A DNA stretch of 64,000 nucleotides from Armigeres subalbatus (taxonomy: Eukaryota; Arthropoda; Insecta; Diptera; Culicidae). Shown here piece after piece: positions 11,686-22,954 of this stretch (the first letter of the stretch is position 1; each line of letters begins with the position of its first letter). The stretch is taken from contig NC_085139.1 of the NCBI RefSeq assembly GCF_024139115.2, forward strand, positions 72,273,203-72,337,202. Reading direction: 5' to 3'. The notes under the pieces were generated by a model. The model was not told the origin of the DNA, ran no database searches, and was given only the letters and a program-made list of their open reading frames with translations. Made by a program: the position numbers and the translations under genes.

Positions 11686-12091
11686 GATTTCATTTCATTC
11701 ATTTATTTAGTTAACATCTAAATAGATAACACTCAATCAACAATTTGACGCCACAAACCACGGTTCGAGGCCGCATCTCTCCATCCTTGGATACGCCCCA
11801 CGCTCGCCAAGTCGTTTTGCACCTGGTCTGCCCATCTCGCTCGCTGCGCTCCACGCCGTCTCGTACCTGCCGGATCGGAAGCGAACACCATCTTTGCAGG
11901 GTTGCTGTCCGGCATTCTTACAACATGTCCTGCCCATCGTACCCTTCCGGCTTTAGCTACCTTCTGGATACTGGGTTCGCCGTAGAGTTGGGCGAGCTCA
12001 TGGTTCATTCTTCGCCGCCACACACCGTCTTCTTGCACAACGCCAAAGATGGTTCTAAGCACCCATCTCTCGATTTGATAAAGTTTTGATA
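11686..12091 (-). pseudogene. 3' end of a non-LTR retrotransposon (C-terminus of reverse transcriptase)
   Basis: The minus-strand frame (ATG at 12062, stop at 11733-11735) encodes 109 residues typical of the extreme C-terminus of LINE polyproteins: VLRTIFG (the first residues lie just upstream of the ATG, about 12080), then RWAGHVVRM, then RARWADQVQNDL, ending GLWRQIVD. The open frame extends upstream to about 12091, so the ATG is internal and the copy is 5'-truncated. About 25 bases past the stop is a tail of AAATGA-like repeats (11686-11710), as LINE 3' ends often have. This stretch of the frame is intact; the rest of the element is missing. Confidence 0.88.
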
Positions 12092-12099
12092 TTTGTTTA

Positions 12100-12500
12100 G
12101 TTCTCTATTCTAAAACTTTGTATTGTAGGGAAGCTGCCCCGATCTCCATCTCACTGAACACAGATTCATCTAATCAGGAAACAAAGAAATACAGCATCAA
12201 TTTTGTCGCTTTTTTTTTGTCAACATGCGTGCTCACTGCTGAAAAAAAATCACAAAAATAAGAAACAAATCAAATTGCTTTCCATTGCTTTGTGTTTCAT
12301 GCCATCGGAGCCATGAGATGAGTTTCAGGAGCAGTCCCCCTACATAATATGCGTGACAATCAGTAAATCAAAGCCAAAATAATCTTGCCTGCCACAACCA
12401 GCCCTGTGTATTAAGGGCTGTAAAACAAATGACGAAAGAAAACGACGAACAAACAAAACATGAAAAGCTGGGTAGCTCCGTAACAAGAAGCATGGACGCC
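12100..12500. other. Unassigned repeat-like spacer
   Basis: Part of this stretch (about 12130-12330, with ATCTCCATCTCACTGAACA and CATTGCTTTGTGTTTCATG) resembles 60300-60430, so it is probably a dispersed repeat. I cannot find its ends. Confidence 0.45.
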
Positions 12501-13811
12501 CCCTTCGAAAGGGCTCATAAAAATCCTCTCAAGGGGATCCGGAACCTTCCCTTCAATAAGCTCAATAGCCTTTAAAGAGGTTCGGAAGTCTCCATTGAAG
12601 AGGCTCGGAAGTCTTCTTTCAGGAGGCTCAGAGGCCTCCTTTCAACAGGCTTGGAAGTATTTCTTCTATCCTTTGCCTTCCAGCCTCAGAAGACTCCATT
12701 CCAGAAGCTCGGAATCCTTTTCCAGAGGCCCAGAGGGTTTCTCAAGATGCCTAAAAACCTATTTTCAAGACTAGAGGTCTAGAGGCTCGAAAGCCTATTT
12801 TCAAGACTAGAGGCTCGAAAGCCTATTTTCAAAACTACAATTTCGAACGCCTCTTTTCCAGACTAGAGGCTAGAAAGCCTATTTTCAAGACTAGCCCCTT
12901 AGAAGCCCCCTTTCAAAAGGCTCGAAAGCTGCTCTCAAGAGGCACAAAAGAACTTTTAAGTAGGCTCGTAAGCCTCCTTTCAAGATGTCCAAAGTCTCCG
13001 TTCAGGAAGCTCGGAAGCCTTATTTCCAGAGGCCCGGAAGCCTTTTCTTAAGAGGCTCAAAAGCCTATTTTCAAGACTAGAGGCTCGAAAGCCTATTTTC
13101 AAGGCTAGAGGCTCGTAAGCCTTTTTTCGAGACTAGAGGCTCGAAAGTCTATTTTCAAGACTAGAGGCTCAAAAGCCGCCTTACAAAAGGCTCGAAAGTC
13201 TCCTTTCAAGGGGCTTGAAAGCCATTTTTCAAAGCGCTGAAAAGCTTCTCGTTTCATAGGGCTTGAGAGCCTTGTTTTAAGAGGCTCGAAAGCCTACTTT
13301 TAAGAGACTCGGAAGTCTCCTTTCAAGAGGCTCGGAAACCTCCTTTTAAGAGGCTCGGAAGCCTCCATTTGAGAGGCACGTAAGCCTCCTTTCAAAAGAC
13401 CTTTTAAGAAGACTCGTCAGCTTCCTTTGAAAAGGTTCAAAGTCTCCGTTCAAGTAGCTCGAAAGCCATATTTCAAGAGGCTCTGAAACAAGCCTCCTTT
13501 CCAGGGGCTCCGAAGCCTCCATTCCAGATGCTCAGAAGCCTCCTTTTCAGTGACTCGGGAGCCTTCTTTTAAAAAGCTCAAAAGCCTATTTTCAAGACTT
13601 GAGGAGGCTTGAAAATCTCTTTTCACGACTAGAGGCTCGAAAGCCTATTTTCAAGATAAAAGCCTCCTTTCAAGGCGCTCGAAAGCCTTTTTTCAAAGCG
13701 CTCGAATGTCTCTTTTTATGAGGCTCGAAAGCTTCCTTTTATGAGGCTCGAAAGTCTCTTGTCATAGGGCTCGAAAGCTTCTTATTTAAAAGGCTGGAAA
13801 GCCTCCTTTCC
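12500..13811 (-). repeat. Old, diverged 23-bp minisatellite, segment 1
   Basis: Degenerate units of about 23-25 bp read AGAGGCTCGGAAGCC plus TCCTTTCA on the plus strand. That is the reverse complement of the much cleaner array at 38.6-44.3 kb. Units differ at many positions and some are replaced by a GACTAGAGGCTCGAAAG variant. Confidence 0.9.
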
Positions 13812-14179
13812 AGATTGCGTGGTGTGTTACGGTGTAAGATCTACCACGGTGACATTATCAGCTACAGGCAAATACTGACAAAACGAATACCTTCCCCAAT
13901 ATCCAACTCTGTGGTACTTATGAGGGTTTCGCTGAGTCGGGGTCCTCTCGTTAAGTAAGTGCTACACCAACACTTCCTTCCCCTCTTAAGCTACGGTGAA
14001 GATGGACGTGGTCAGGAGTAGTAATCCTCATGCTTGTGTGATTTTTATCTTAGATTGAAATCAAGGACCACACCCACCTTGATTTCTGATAGCAATCTGA
14101 ATAAGGATTTCAAAAGAAAAACATGAGTATCACTAGTGTCCAATCTACGAAGTACACCGTAACTATGCTATGCTATGCT
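13812..14179 (+). mobile_element. Dispersed repeat with TATGC tail inserted in the minisatellite
   Basis: About 365 bp of unrelated sequence (GCGTGGTGTGTTACGG at the left) interrupts the minisatellite and ends in three or four copies of TATGC. A short tandem tail of this kind is typical of the 3' end of a LINE or SINE copied by target-primed reverse transcription. I do not recognise the family and see no long open frame. Confidence 0.55.
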
Positions 14180-14300
14180 CGGAAGCCTCCTTCTTTCCAG
14201 AAGCCTCCTTTCCAGAAACTCAGAAGCCTCCTTGCAGAGGCTTGGGAGCTTCTTTTAAAAAGTTCAAAAGATTATTTTCAAGACTAGAGGCTTCGAAAGC
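14180..14300 (-). repeat. Diverged 23-bp minisatellite, segment 2
   Basis: A few units with GAAGCCTCC and GACTAGAGG motifs lie between the TATGC-tailed insertion and the next element. Confidence 0.8.
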
Positions 14301-14306
14301 CTTTTT

Positions 14307-14843
14307 GCCTTTCTCGTATACAAAGTATACGTAAAGGCTATAGGATCACTCCAAAACCAAACTTTTGATAGAAGGCTCGGAGACCCATAGTGTTAAATAC
14401 CAATCGACTCAGTTCGACGAATTGAGGTGATGTCTGTATGTGTGTATGTATGTGTGTGTGTGTGTGTGTGTGTACAAAAATGTGAGACACACTTAGCATT
14501 ATTCGATTTGCTCGCAACAAGTTGCAGTCGACGCGGATTGCGGTCTAGTTGTTTCCTATTGAAAATTGGCCCGATTGGTCATTGCGTTCCAAAGTTATTG
14601 ATAAAACATTGATTTTCTGCCAAGGGTCCCCCCTTGGGAAAATTTTTTCAAAAACGAAAAATTTTTTTTTTTTTTTAAAGATTGCAGCAATGCATTGAAA
14701 TGACCGCAAATGTATATGAATTGATGGAAAAAGTAAAATCTATCCCCCTAAAGTGCTATTTCGACCTCTGTTATGTGTTTTTCTTATTATTTTAATGCGC
14801 GAGAAAGGCATCACCAACGCTAGGTGGATTGATCTGGGTTTTT
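14307..14843 (+). mobile_element. GCCTTTCTCG/GAGAAAGGC dispersed element, copy 1
   Basis: The copy starts with a near-perfect hairpin (14307-14338): GCCTTT, CGTATAC, loop AAA, GTATACG, AAGGC. It then has CACTCCAAAACCAAAC, AGGTGATGTCTGTATGTGTG, a GT microsatellite (about 14445-14472), GAGACACACTTAGC, TATTGAAAATTGG, and ends AGAAAGGCATCACCAACG followed by GGTGGATTGATCTGGGTTTT. The same order occurs at 48884-49407 and, inverted, at 52412-52869. It has no coding capacity. I recall it as very abundant in Aedes but not its family name. Confidence 0.85.
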
Positions 14844-14849
14844 CACTAC

Positions 14850-15660
14850 TAGAGACTCGAAAGCCTATTTTCAAGACTAGAGGCTTGAAAGCCTTCCTTC
14901 AAGGCAATCGAAAGCCTTTTTTCAAAGCGCTCGAAAGCCTCCTTTTATAAGACTCAAAAGCCTCCTTTTATAAGACTCAAAAGCCTCTTTTCATAAGGCT
15001 CCAAAGCCTCATTTTAAGAGGCTCGAAAGCCTCGTTTTAAGAAGCTCGAAAGCCTCCTTTCAAGAGAGTCGGAAGCTACTTTTAAAAGGGGCTCGGAAGC
15101 CTCCATTCCAGAAGCTCGGACTTTTCAAGACTAGAGGCTCGAAAGCCTTTTTTCACTACCAGAGGCTCGAAAGCCTATTTTCAAAGCTAGATGCTCGAAA
15201 GCCTCTTTCCACGACTAGAGGCTCGAAAGCCTCCTTTCAAGGCGCTCAAAACTTGCTTTTTCAAAGCCTCGAAAGCCTTCTTTCATAAGGCTCGAAAGCC
15301 TCTTTTCATAGGGCTCGGAAGCTTTGTTTTAAGAGGCTCGGAAGCCTTCTTTCAAGAGAGTCGGAAGCCACCTTTTAATGGGCTCGAAAGCCTCCTTTCA
15401 AGTGTCTCTCCTTCCAAAAGGCTTGAAAGCATTCTTTCAAGAGGCTCGGTCAAGTGGCTCGGAAGACTCCTTGCAAGAGGCTCAGAAGCCTTCTTTCAAG
15501 AGGTTCGGAAGCTTCCTTTAAAGAGGTTCGGAAGCCTCCTTTCAAGCGGCTCGGAAGGTTCTTTCAAGAGGCTCAGAAGCCTCCTTTCCAAAGGTTCGAA
15601 AGACTGCTTTCAAAAGGGTTCGAAAGCTTTCTTTCAAGAGACTCGAGAGTCTTTATCTCT
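14850..15660 (-). repeat. Diverged 23-bp minisatellite, segment 3
   Basis: Continues segments 1 and 2 with units such as GAGGCTCGAAAGCCT plus CCTTTCA. Open frames here (plus 15191-15697, 168 codons) consist only of the translated repeat and are not genes. Confidence 0.9.
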
Positions 15661-16300
15661 TTCTTTCACCTTATACCGGGTAGATATGTTAATTTAAAGA
15701 AGGTATCATCTCCTCCATTCGTCTCATATCGGGCAGACGCAATCATTTAAAGAAGGCATCATCTCCTTCTTTCACTTTTCCCCAAGCAAATGTGTTCATT
15801 TAAAAAAGAGACTATCTACTCTCTTTGCCTTACCGGCCAAATGTGTTAATTTAAAGAAGGTATTATCACTTCTCTTTCCCTGATACCGAACGATCATCGT
15901 CTTACACCAGGAAGACGCGTTGATTCAAAGAAGCCATTACTGTCCCCCTTTACTTTATACCGGGCACATACTTTCAATTAAAAAGCGCATTTATCGCTTA
16001 ACTTTTAAAAAGGGCCTAAGTAACGTTTTTTTCATGAATTAATTTGAGTACAGCAATCAAAAACTTCCAAATTGGTCTGTTAATTGCAATAATAAAATTA
16101 GTTCATGAAAAACATGTTACTTAGGTCCGGGTATATGCAATCATTGATTGATTGCTTCATACGTTTGATGATGCGTTTATCAGATCGAACAAAGGTATTC
16201 ATTCAAAGAATTATCTCCTCACTTCGCCTTATTCCGACCAGTTTCGTGTATCCAAAGAAACTAATGTCTTCTTCCATTGCTTTGTACCGCACTCAAAAAA
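15660..16300 (+). repeat. Diverged ~60-bp tandem repeat
   Basis: Units carry a TACCGGGCAGA-like motif, then GTGTTAATTTAAAGAAGG, then CATCATCTCCTCTTTCAC. They recur near 15672, 15730, 15786, 15835, 15906, 15960 and, after a gap, 16195 and 16240. Sequence and spacing are loose. The frames at 16105-16474 overlap the tail of this repeat and the next one. Confidence 0.75.
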
Positions 16301-16304
16301 AAGG

Positions 16305-16425
16305 AAATCATTCGGGGAAATTGTTGCATTCGGGCAACTGTTACATTCTGGAAAATGTTGCATTCGGAGAATTGTTATTCGGGAAATGTTGCATTCGGGG
16401 AACTGATTTTCAGGGAATTGTCATA
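16305..16425 (+). repeat. Short ~20-bp tandem repeat
   Basis: Five or six imperfect units of the kind TTGCATTCGGGGAAATG, with some copies reading TTATTCGGG. Confidence 0.75.
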
Positions 16426-16429
16426 CAAT

Positions 16430-17880
16430 CATTTCGACTCAAATCAAGAACATGACTCATATTCCAAGCACTAGCCTTTTAGCAATCCAATACTCAAAAT
16501 TTCATAAGTGTCCGTACTAAGGATAAAGATTACCAAAAAATCAAAATCCTATGGAAAGAATTACACAAATAAAGCCAACACGACCAAATTAGTGTTCGGA
16601 CTTTGAGTCAAAACGGCGCAGAGAATTCAACCTCAATGATAGTGTCTGTTGCTGTTCAGCGGTAAATTATCGTGCCGCTGTTATTATTTTCATAATGCGT
16701 CTTTGCAATCCATGCGAGGAAACTTCAATTTAGTGCTACTCCGATTTTGATTCTTCAAAGATATTTCCTGTCCGATTTACTCGTACTCTTTCCGTTTCTT
16801 ATGCACATTTTTTGGGTCTAAAAATGACCGATTTACGTTTAATCATGCCTCTATTCGATCAGTAGTCCCTCCATTAGTCCAAAACTCGCGGGGTAATTTC
16901 ACTTGATTACTGTTGTTGGCCGACCACTTAACTTGCCGGTAAGCTGCAGCAGACTCGTTTATGCAGCAACCACGCCAACGATCAGCACCGATGCCGATGC
17001 GGACACTGCTCTGCGATGACGATGTTGGAACCGCGTTCCGCGAAAGGCAGTTGCGCGCGGGAAGGCAGTTTTCTTGTCTTTTAGGTACATCTTTATACCA
17101 ACATAAAAATTAATTTTTGCCTATCTGACCTTTATAGGCTCGGACGCTGCGAAACCAATCGGCGTAACCAAACAAACTAAGAACTAAAGATGAGATAAAA
17201 GTTCAAAATTTCAAAACTAAATGGGGCAAAACGTCGAGTGTTAATTAACCATTCTTTAACTTTTATTTGTTGAACTTCCCTTTTTTAACCATAGGCTGTT
17301 TTTTTTTTGAGGTTCGCATATTTATATTTATTTGTGTTTTACCTGTGTTTAAACATAAGATATTCTTTAAAGCTATATATAAGCTAAACAATATTTTTTC
17401 AAAGTTTTGATATGATTTATTTACTTGAATTTGAATTCCTGAAACTAGTTCTTCACTCATATTGATCAAAACAATCATTCCAAATATATTATTTTTGGCG
17501 TAACATATCACCTTCTAGTGAGATTTTTTTGGTTTTAATGTGCTCAAAAGGCGCGGTAAGCGAACATTTACTGCAAACCTCTTAGCAACGCAGGATTCGT
17601 TCTGATACTACAAATAAAATCCATTGCACACAGCTACGAAATCATAAGTTACTTTTTGCGTACTACCAGATTGGGTTGCACATTTGAGATTGGTTGCGAA
17701 TTCCAGATCTCTTTCATTTCCATTGTTCAGTTAACAAATTTCGGTTCTATTCCATCGTAGTTGCTGCTGTTGCGGAAATATTCGTTTGCAACCTTGATTA
17801 CAATAATAGCATCGTATTCCCAGAAATAATAGAGCATGCAAGCCAAATGATTCTTGTCATATTGTGTTTAGAATCTGCTG
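16430..17880. other. Unassigned DNA with a GC-richer core
   Basis: The core at about 16900-17070 is GC- and CpG-richer (GCAACCACGCCAACGATCAG region) and could be promoter-proximal, but nothing fixes a gene. The flanks are AT-rich. The frames at 17263-17511 and 17694-17978 are unlike known families. Confidence 0.4.
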
Positions 17881-17886
17881 ATAAAG

Positions 17887-17993
17887 CCCGAGTAGCACAC
17901 TTGTCACATATCAGTCACTGTGACTCATATGCGACCAAATCCAGTCACATTGGAGTTGCTGCAACCAAATCAATCTGAACTGTGCTACTAGGG
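17887..17993. mobile_element. 107-bp MITE with CCCGAGTAGCACA ends
   Basis: The left end CCCGAGTAGCACA and the inverted right end CCCTAGTAGCACA match at 12 of 13 positions. The interior has repeated GTCACAT and AGTCAC motifs. I do not see a clear target duplication. Confidence 0.7.
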
Positions 17994-18470
17994 AGGCTTG
18001 TTGTGAAGAGCGCTTGACAGTAAGAACCTCAGTTGATGACAAAGGGAAATATTGTTAGCCGTCGCTGCTTATCGAACACTGTCAACGGTGTACAACTTAT
18101 CACTGACTGCCGGTATTTTCTCAGAACTATGTACTAAGCGTATTTTTCTAAAGAAAATCTGCAAACGGATAAACGAGGAACAGCTACATTGAGTGTTATT
18201 TTGAGCAGTTATGTAAGTCGATCACGCTTCATATATCGTTTGAAAATGCTATCCAGTTTGCTTTTTGCATTGCCTTATCAGCGGCCTTCAAGAAAATGAA
18301 TCATCCAATCGTAGCAGTTAAATTCGATAAACTGGATATAAACAACGCCATGCTCAATTGAGTTGACCCCTATTCAAAAGGGTGAAGTTTCAGCCTTTTC
18401 ATTTTTTCTCGTAATAATGCTAATTTATAGGTTTTTCAAAGTATCAAAATAATGTACCAATATTACAGTA

Positions 18471-18646
18471 ATATCCCGATTTTATCGACTTCCCTGGGCA
18501 TAAATGTATCATCGATAAACAAATGCAAAAATGGTAGCTTGGCTTAGAAACCTCGCTGTTAACAACTGTAGAACTGCTTAATGAACACTAAGCTGCGAGG
18601 TGGCATGTCTCAGTGGGGTATGTAATGCCAATAAGAAGAAGATGAA
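18471..18646 (+). mobile_element. 5'-truncated Feilai-type SINE
   Basis: Matches the 3' two thirds of the complete copy at 18778: CGACTTCCCTGGGCATAAA, then CTTGGCTTAGAAACCTCGC, AATGAACACTAAGCTGCGAG and ATGTAATGCCAATAAG, with an AAGAAGAAG tail. The tRNA-like head is missing. Confidence 0.88.
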
Positions 18647-18768
18647 CGATACCGGCCACGACCTGTGAGTCAATTTAGGATAAGAGGAAAATTATTTCAA
18701 CACTCTTGCTATAAGAGACTGAAGAATCCTTCATATCTCGGTGAGAGCTTTTGGAATTAAGGGTTGAT

Positions 18769-19071
18769 GAGTTTGGGCCCTCCTTAGCCGTGCGGTAAGA
18801 CGCGCGGCTACAAAGCAAGACCATGCTGAGGGTGGCTGGGTTCGATTCCCGGTGCCGGTCTAGACAATTTTCGGATTGGGAATTGTCTTGACTTCCTTGG
18901 GCATAAAAGTATCATCGTGTTTCCCTCATGATATACGAATGCAAACATGGTAACTTGGCTTAAAAACCTCGCAGTTAATAACTGTGGAAGTGCTTAATGA
19001 ACACTAAGCTGCGAGGCGGCTCTGTCCCAGTGGGGATGTAATGCCAATAAGTAGAAGAAGAAGAGTTTGGG
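18769..19071 (+). mobile_element. Feilai: Complete Feilai-type tRNA-derived SINE with target duplication
   Basis: The body runs 18778-19062 and is flanked by the 9-bp direct repeat GAGTTTGGG (18769-18777 and 19063-19071). The head is tRNA-like: an A-box region TTAGCCGTGCGGTAAGA near 18784 and a B box GGTTCGATTCC at 18839-18849, the internal Pol III promoter. The body continues with the same landmarks as the truncated copy and ends in GTAGAAGAAGAA. Feilai is the abundant tRNA-related SINE family of Aedes aegypti; I make the assignment from memory of its sequence. SINEs carry no protein gene and depend on LINE enzymes in trans. Confidence 0.9.
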
Positions 19072-21230
19072 AAAGCAATCAATGGTAAGTCGCCTCGGTA
19101 ATCGACTCAACTGAACCGATGATTCACATCAACTCAAAGCGAAAACTCAACGTGTTTCACCTGCCAAGAAACTAATCACACAGATTGAGGCTGTAAATGT
19201 AAATGTTCATTCAAACTCAACACTTGCGGCTACTTAGCTATAAAAGATTAAATTTAGTACGTAAGTACACTGTTAAGAATGCAGTCATTTGTGGTGGTTT
19301 ACCTGTAAAGAGAAAGAAAACATATTATCAGTAAAACAAATCAATGGAAAACGAAGCAATATTAGCTTATTTGAATAATTCAGAATGAAATATAACATTA
19401 TATCTTCGTTAACATTTATGAGAAAGACTATGTCAAGGACAAATTTTCAAAACTACTTATGTGACTCCGTAATTAAAGATTTAAATGTCTATTTATCGAA
19501 TCTGTTAGCTCACTAACACCTCATTTCAGTACACTATACTCTTATATTAGAGACGTAGAAAGTAAAACCTAGTACGCTATTTTTGTGTGTTATACTGCCG
19601 TAATCTGAAAAAGTGGCGTATGCGCCACATTACAACATTCCATTTTTCTGTTAAATATCTCGATGAGAACTACTCGTTGACACCATTTTTAAAAAATGGC
19701 TGTTCAATAATCCTTCTCACTGTAGCAAATCCATATTTTCTTGAAACAAAGGAATAAAGCACCGATTTAATCGGTTCTTTTTGCTACCATGTTGCTCGCT
19801 GCTAAAAAAAGTCATGAGAAAAGAAGCAATTTAAATAACTTTAAATAATTTTCATTTCGCTGTTTACGATTGAATTGTAAAGAACTCAAAATTTTAAAAT
19901 TCACATAAATAAAGGAAGAGAAAAACATGATTGGATGAAAGGGGGCTATGAGATGAAGAACCGGAACAGTAAATATAGTATTGAAATAATCAGATCGCAA
20001 TGCATATTGCTTTAATTTATGTGTAACCATTTTAATAGATACTTGTATGAAAACAAGGTTCTTATTGTCGCCACTTGCAATACGCGAGAGGATGTGAACC
20101 ATAAAAAAACATCGATTCAATTAGAGGCTATAACATTGGATAATCTGATCCGCACCTTCTCGCCAGTATACAGCAATGGTGCACCACGCATCGAATGGTC
20201 ATGCGGATTAATCTTGTAACGGTGCAACTGATTTTCCAGTAAATTCCCTTTAACATCGGTGCTCGTTTTCAGCTAATTTGAAAAGCAATAAAAATCCACT
20301 TATATCCCTAAACAGGCGAGTGGCGGGAGTCACACTCATAATATGTGACGACATAAAGCGACGAGTCGTCGACGACAACGACGACGATGACAGCTGACTC
20401 TCTGTATCGTACTGTCGTCGGGGTAGTAAACCGATTGACACCCGATTGATTGGTTTTGTTGCAGCACAATTAGATTTTATTCGGTACAAATCCACTCGAA
20501 TTATCGACCACACGGGTTCAACGTCGGTGTCAACTCATGGGGTGAGGAACTGGAACCAAGTGTCAACGATTAACAACTATCTATTATGGATCCATTGGTG
20601 AATCACTTAGTATTGTGGTTTATCGCATTGCTTTGGTTTGTGGTACTGTGGCCACTTCCAAATGTTAGTTATAACAACTCCTGATGGCTACCCATGATTG
20701 GGATTTTGAGAAACGACAGCTGATTATGTCAGTCTCAGTTTTATTTGATCGAATGAATAACGAACAGTAGAAATCAGATCACAGGTGTAAGTTTCGGTCA
20801 ATTGAAATGTAATCAAATCCAAATGTAATGAAATATTCTATGTAAGTGGCTAAGTATATTTTTCTCCTTTTCATTTGTTCAAGGTTGTGTCAACTAGAAT
20901 ACAGTTGTCAATAGAATACAGTCAAGTTATTTTCCTAAAAAAAATCTTAACCTTTTGCTCTATCGTACCAAATATTTATATTTTATTTGCTTTGTTTTAG
21001 ATCTGTCTTTTCCATTCATTTCTTTCCATCGACATACTCCCAAATAAACTTTTTATAAATTTTGCATTCGTTTATATCATCGTACTTTGAACGGTTGCCA
21101 GACAAACTGGCGAGACTAGTTAACGCGTCGCATCAATATTCTTAATTTAATATAGAAATTTATCTAAATTTTGAAAAAAAAAATTCTTGAACTTTGTAAA
21201 CATGAGATAACCTCACTTTGGTTTCGACAC
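19072..21230. other. Unassigned DNA
   Basis: No gene is recognised. A segment at about 20290-20570 is richer in CG (GACGACAACGACGACGATGA) and could be a leader or promoter, but no frame is convincing. Confidence 0.4.
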
Positions 21231-21410
21231 TTTAATGCCCTTGTTGATCTGGGGGGTGAGAATGGGTCGCAGCCTGGAGAAGATCGGATAGCAGAATAGT
21301 TCAAAAAGGTCTTTTATATTTTAGCCTTCTTGCCCCAGATACATTCAATCTAATCTACAAGCATTCTAAGTAGTTGAAACAGTGTTTCATTGTCCCCGGC
21401 GACGACGGTA
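21230..21410 (-). repeat. Dispersed repeat, inverted relative to 33735-33930
   Basis: Landmarks GGGGGTGAGAATGGGTC, TTCAAAAAGGTCTTTTATA and AGATACATTCAATCTA recur in inverted order at 33735-33930. Probably two copies of one mobile repeat; I cannot fix its ends. Confidence 0.65.
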
Positions 21411-21544
21411 CCTAAAATCATGTAGTTTTTTCTAACAGTCCAGTCGCGAAAGGGAGAGATATTGACGAACTCTCCGCAGATCGTGTTGCTATGGATCGAG
21501 CCGAATGATCCAGTCAACACAATTCCCGTACACTTGACTTGGTT

Positions 21545-22140
21545 TTAGTCAGAGCATTAGTGATTAATCATAGATTTAATCATGATTAATGAATAATGGG
21601 TTATTTAATCATTATTCATTAATCATAATCTTACAAAAAATACGATTTAATCATTAATCACTAATCGTTAATCATAGAATTTTACATTTAATCATTAATC
21701 TCTAATCATATTCATAATTGTTTTGAGTATATTCATCAGTCATCAATTTTAATCATTGCATACATCGCTTTTATTCATTAATCTTTAATAATATTCATAT
21801 ATTTTTTCACCTTTTAATAACCCAATTTGGAAGAAAGGTTACTTGCTTATTGATCACTATGCAAATCATTCAATTTGATTATTCATAATTATTAATCATT
21901 AATCATATCGATCGTTAATCATTACTCATACGCATATTGTGTCAACATTTAATCACGATTGGTAATCGTTAATCATACTCCAACTGTTTTATTCATTAAT
22001 CATAATCGTTATTCATTGTCAAAAATTAATTTAATCGTTAGTCATAATCATTAATCATACTCAAAAACGAATAAATCATTATTCACAATCTTTAATCATA
22101 GAATTAAATGATTAAATCATACAAAAATTAATCATTCATT
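21545..22140. repeat. ATTAATCA-rich tract
   Basis: About 600 bp consist almost entirely of variants of TTAATCATTAATCAT and its relatives (ATTCATTAATCATAATC), with no fixed period and no coding frame. Confidence 0.9.
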
Positions 22141-22559
22141 GGAAGCTTTATTCATTAACGCTCTGGAGCAGGGTTGTAAATATTCGGCAGCACTGGATGA
22201 AGGTGATGTTTTTTGTTATCATTTTTTTTATTTTCTTCCTGCTTTGAAATCAACCTCACATTCCCGGAGAGGCAGAAAAGTAAACAATAGAACTCACATC
22301 ACCCACAGCGCCGCGAAGATGAAATTTACCACAGCAAAATGTACACATTCACCCAGCAAATTGAAAAAAATCACCACGCGTTTAAATGGGCCACTCACAG
22401 TCATACGGTAAGGCGCGAACTGAGCAGCATGTCAGAGCGACTTGTGAGTGACTGAATACGAAATTGAATAGTCGGTGTTGGAAATGATTTTTCGGCTGCA
22501 CCCAGTCGCACTCACCACGGCGGCGATGAAGGCGACAGCGGATTTTACTGAGATCCATG

Positions 22560-22945
22560 TTTTTCACTGCATTGACTGTGAAATATTTCTACCCTGCTCT
22601 GGAGTCAATGACAACATTAAAAGTGAATATCCGGCCATGGAGATCACCATTCAACTGAAACTTCCAACAGTGTACAAAGATGTCGCGAATCTACATCGCC
22701 TGGATTTTCATCGCGCCGATTACACTAATTTGTGTGAGACAATCTCTGCCATTGATTAGCGAACTCTTGAGACGGCAGCTTATGTGGATGACGCAGTGGA
22801 TTACTTCAATGAGCAGGTGAATCAAGCCATCTTTGACTGCGTTCGTCTCCGTCGACCTGCCCCTAAACCATTTCACGAATTCCCGATTACGTCAGTTGAA
22901 ACGAGCAAGGTCAAAAGCTTTACGTAGTTACTGTCGATCTCGTTG
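22560..22945 (+). pseudogene. Non-LTR retrotransposon fragment: end of endonuclease and linker to reverse transcriptase
   Basis: A plus-strand frame has the end of an apurinic-type endonuclease with SEYPAMEITIQL (about 22622-22657), where active elements have an S-D-H triplet, then LHRLDFHRADYTNLC and VDDAVDYFNEQVNQAIFDC, typical of the I/Jockey-type linker, then RLRQLKRARSKALRSYC. It is broken by an in-frame TAG at about 22757-22759 (in the position of a Trp) and by a frame change near 22870. The 3' side is cut off abruptly by the DNA-transposon copy starting about 22955. The N-terminal part of the frame from 22475 may be unrelated. Confidence 0.8.
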
Positions 22946-22954
22946 TCTATTCTT

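Noticed and set aside
18781..18860. A tRNA gene
   Set aside because: The A and B boxes belong to the head of a Feilai-type SINE with a target duplication and tail; the cloverleaf is not convincing as a functional tRNA.
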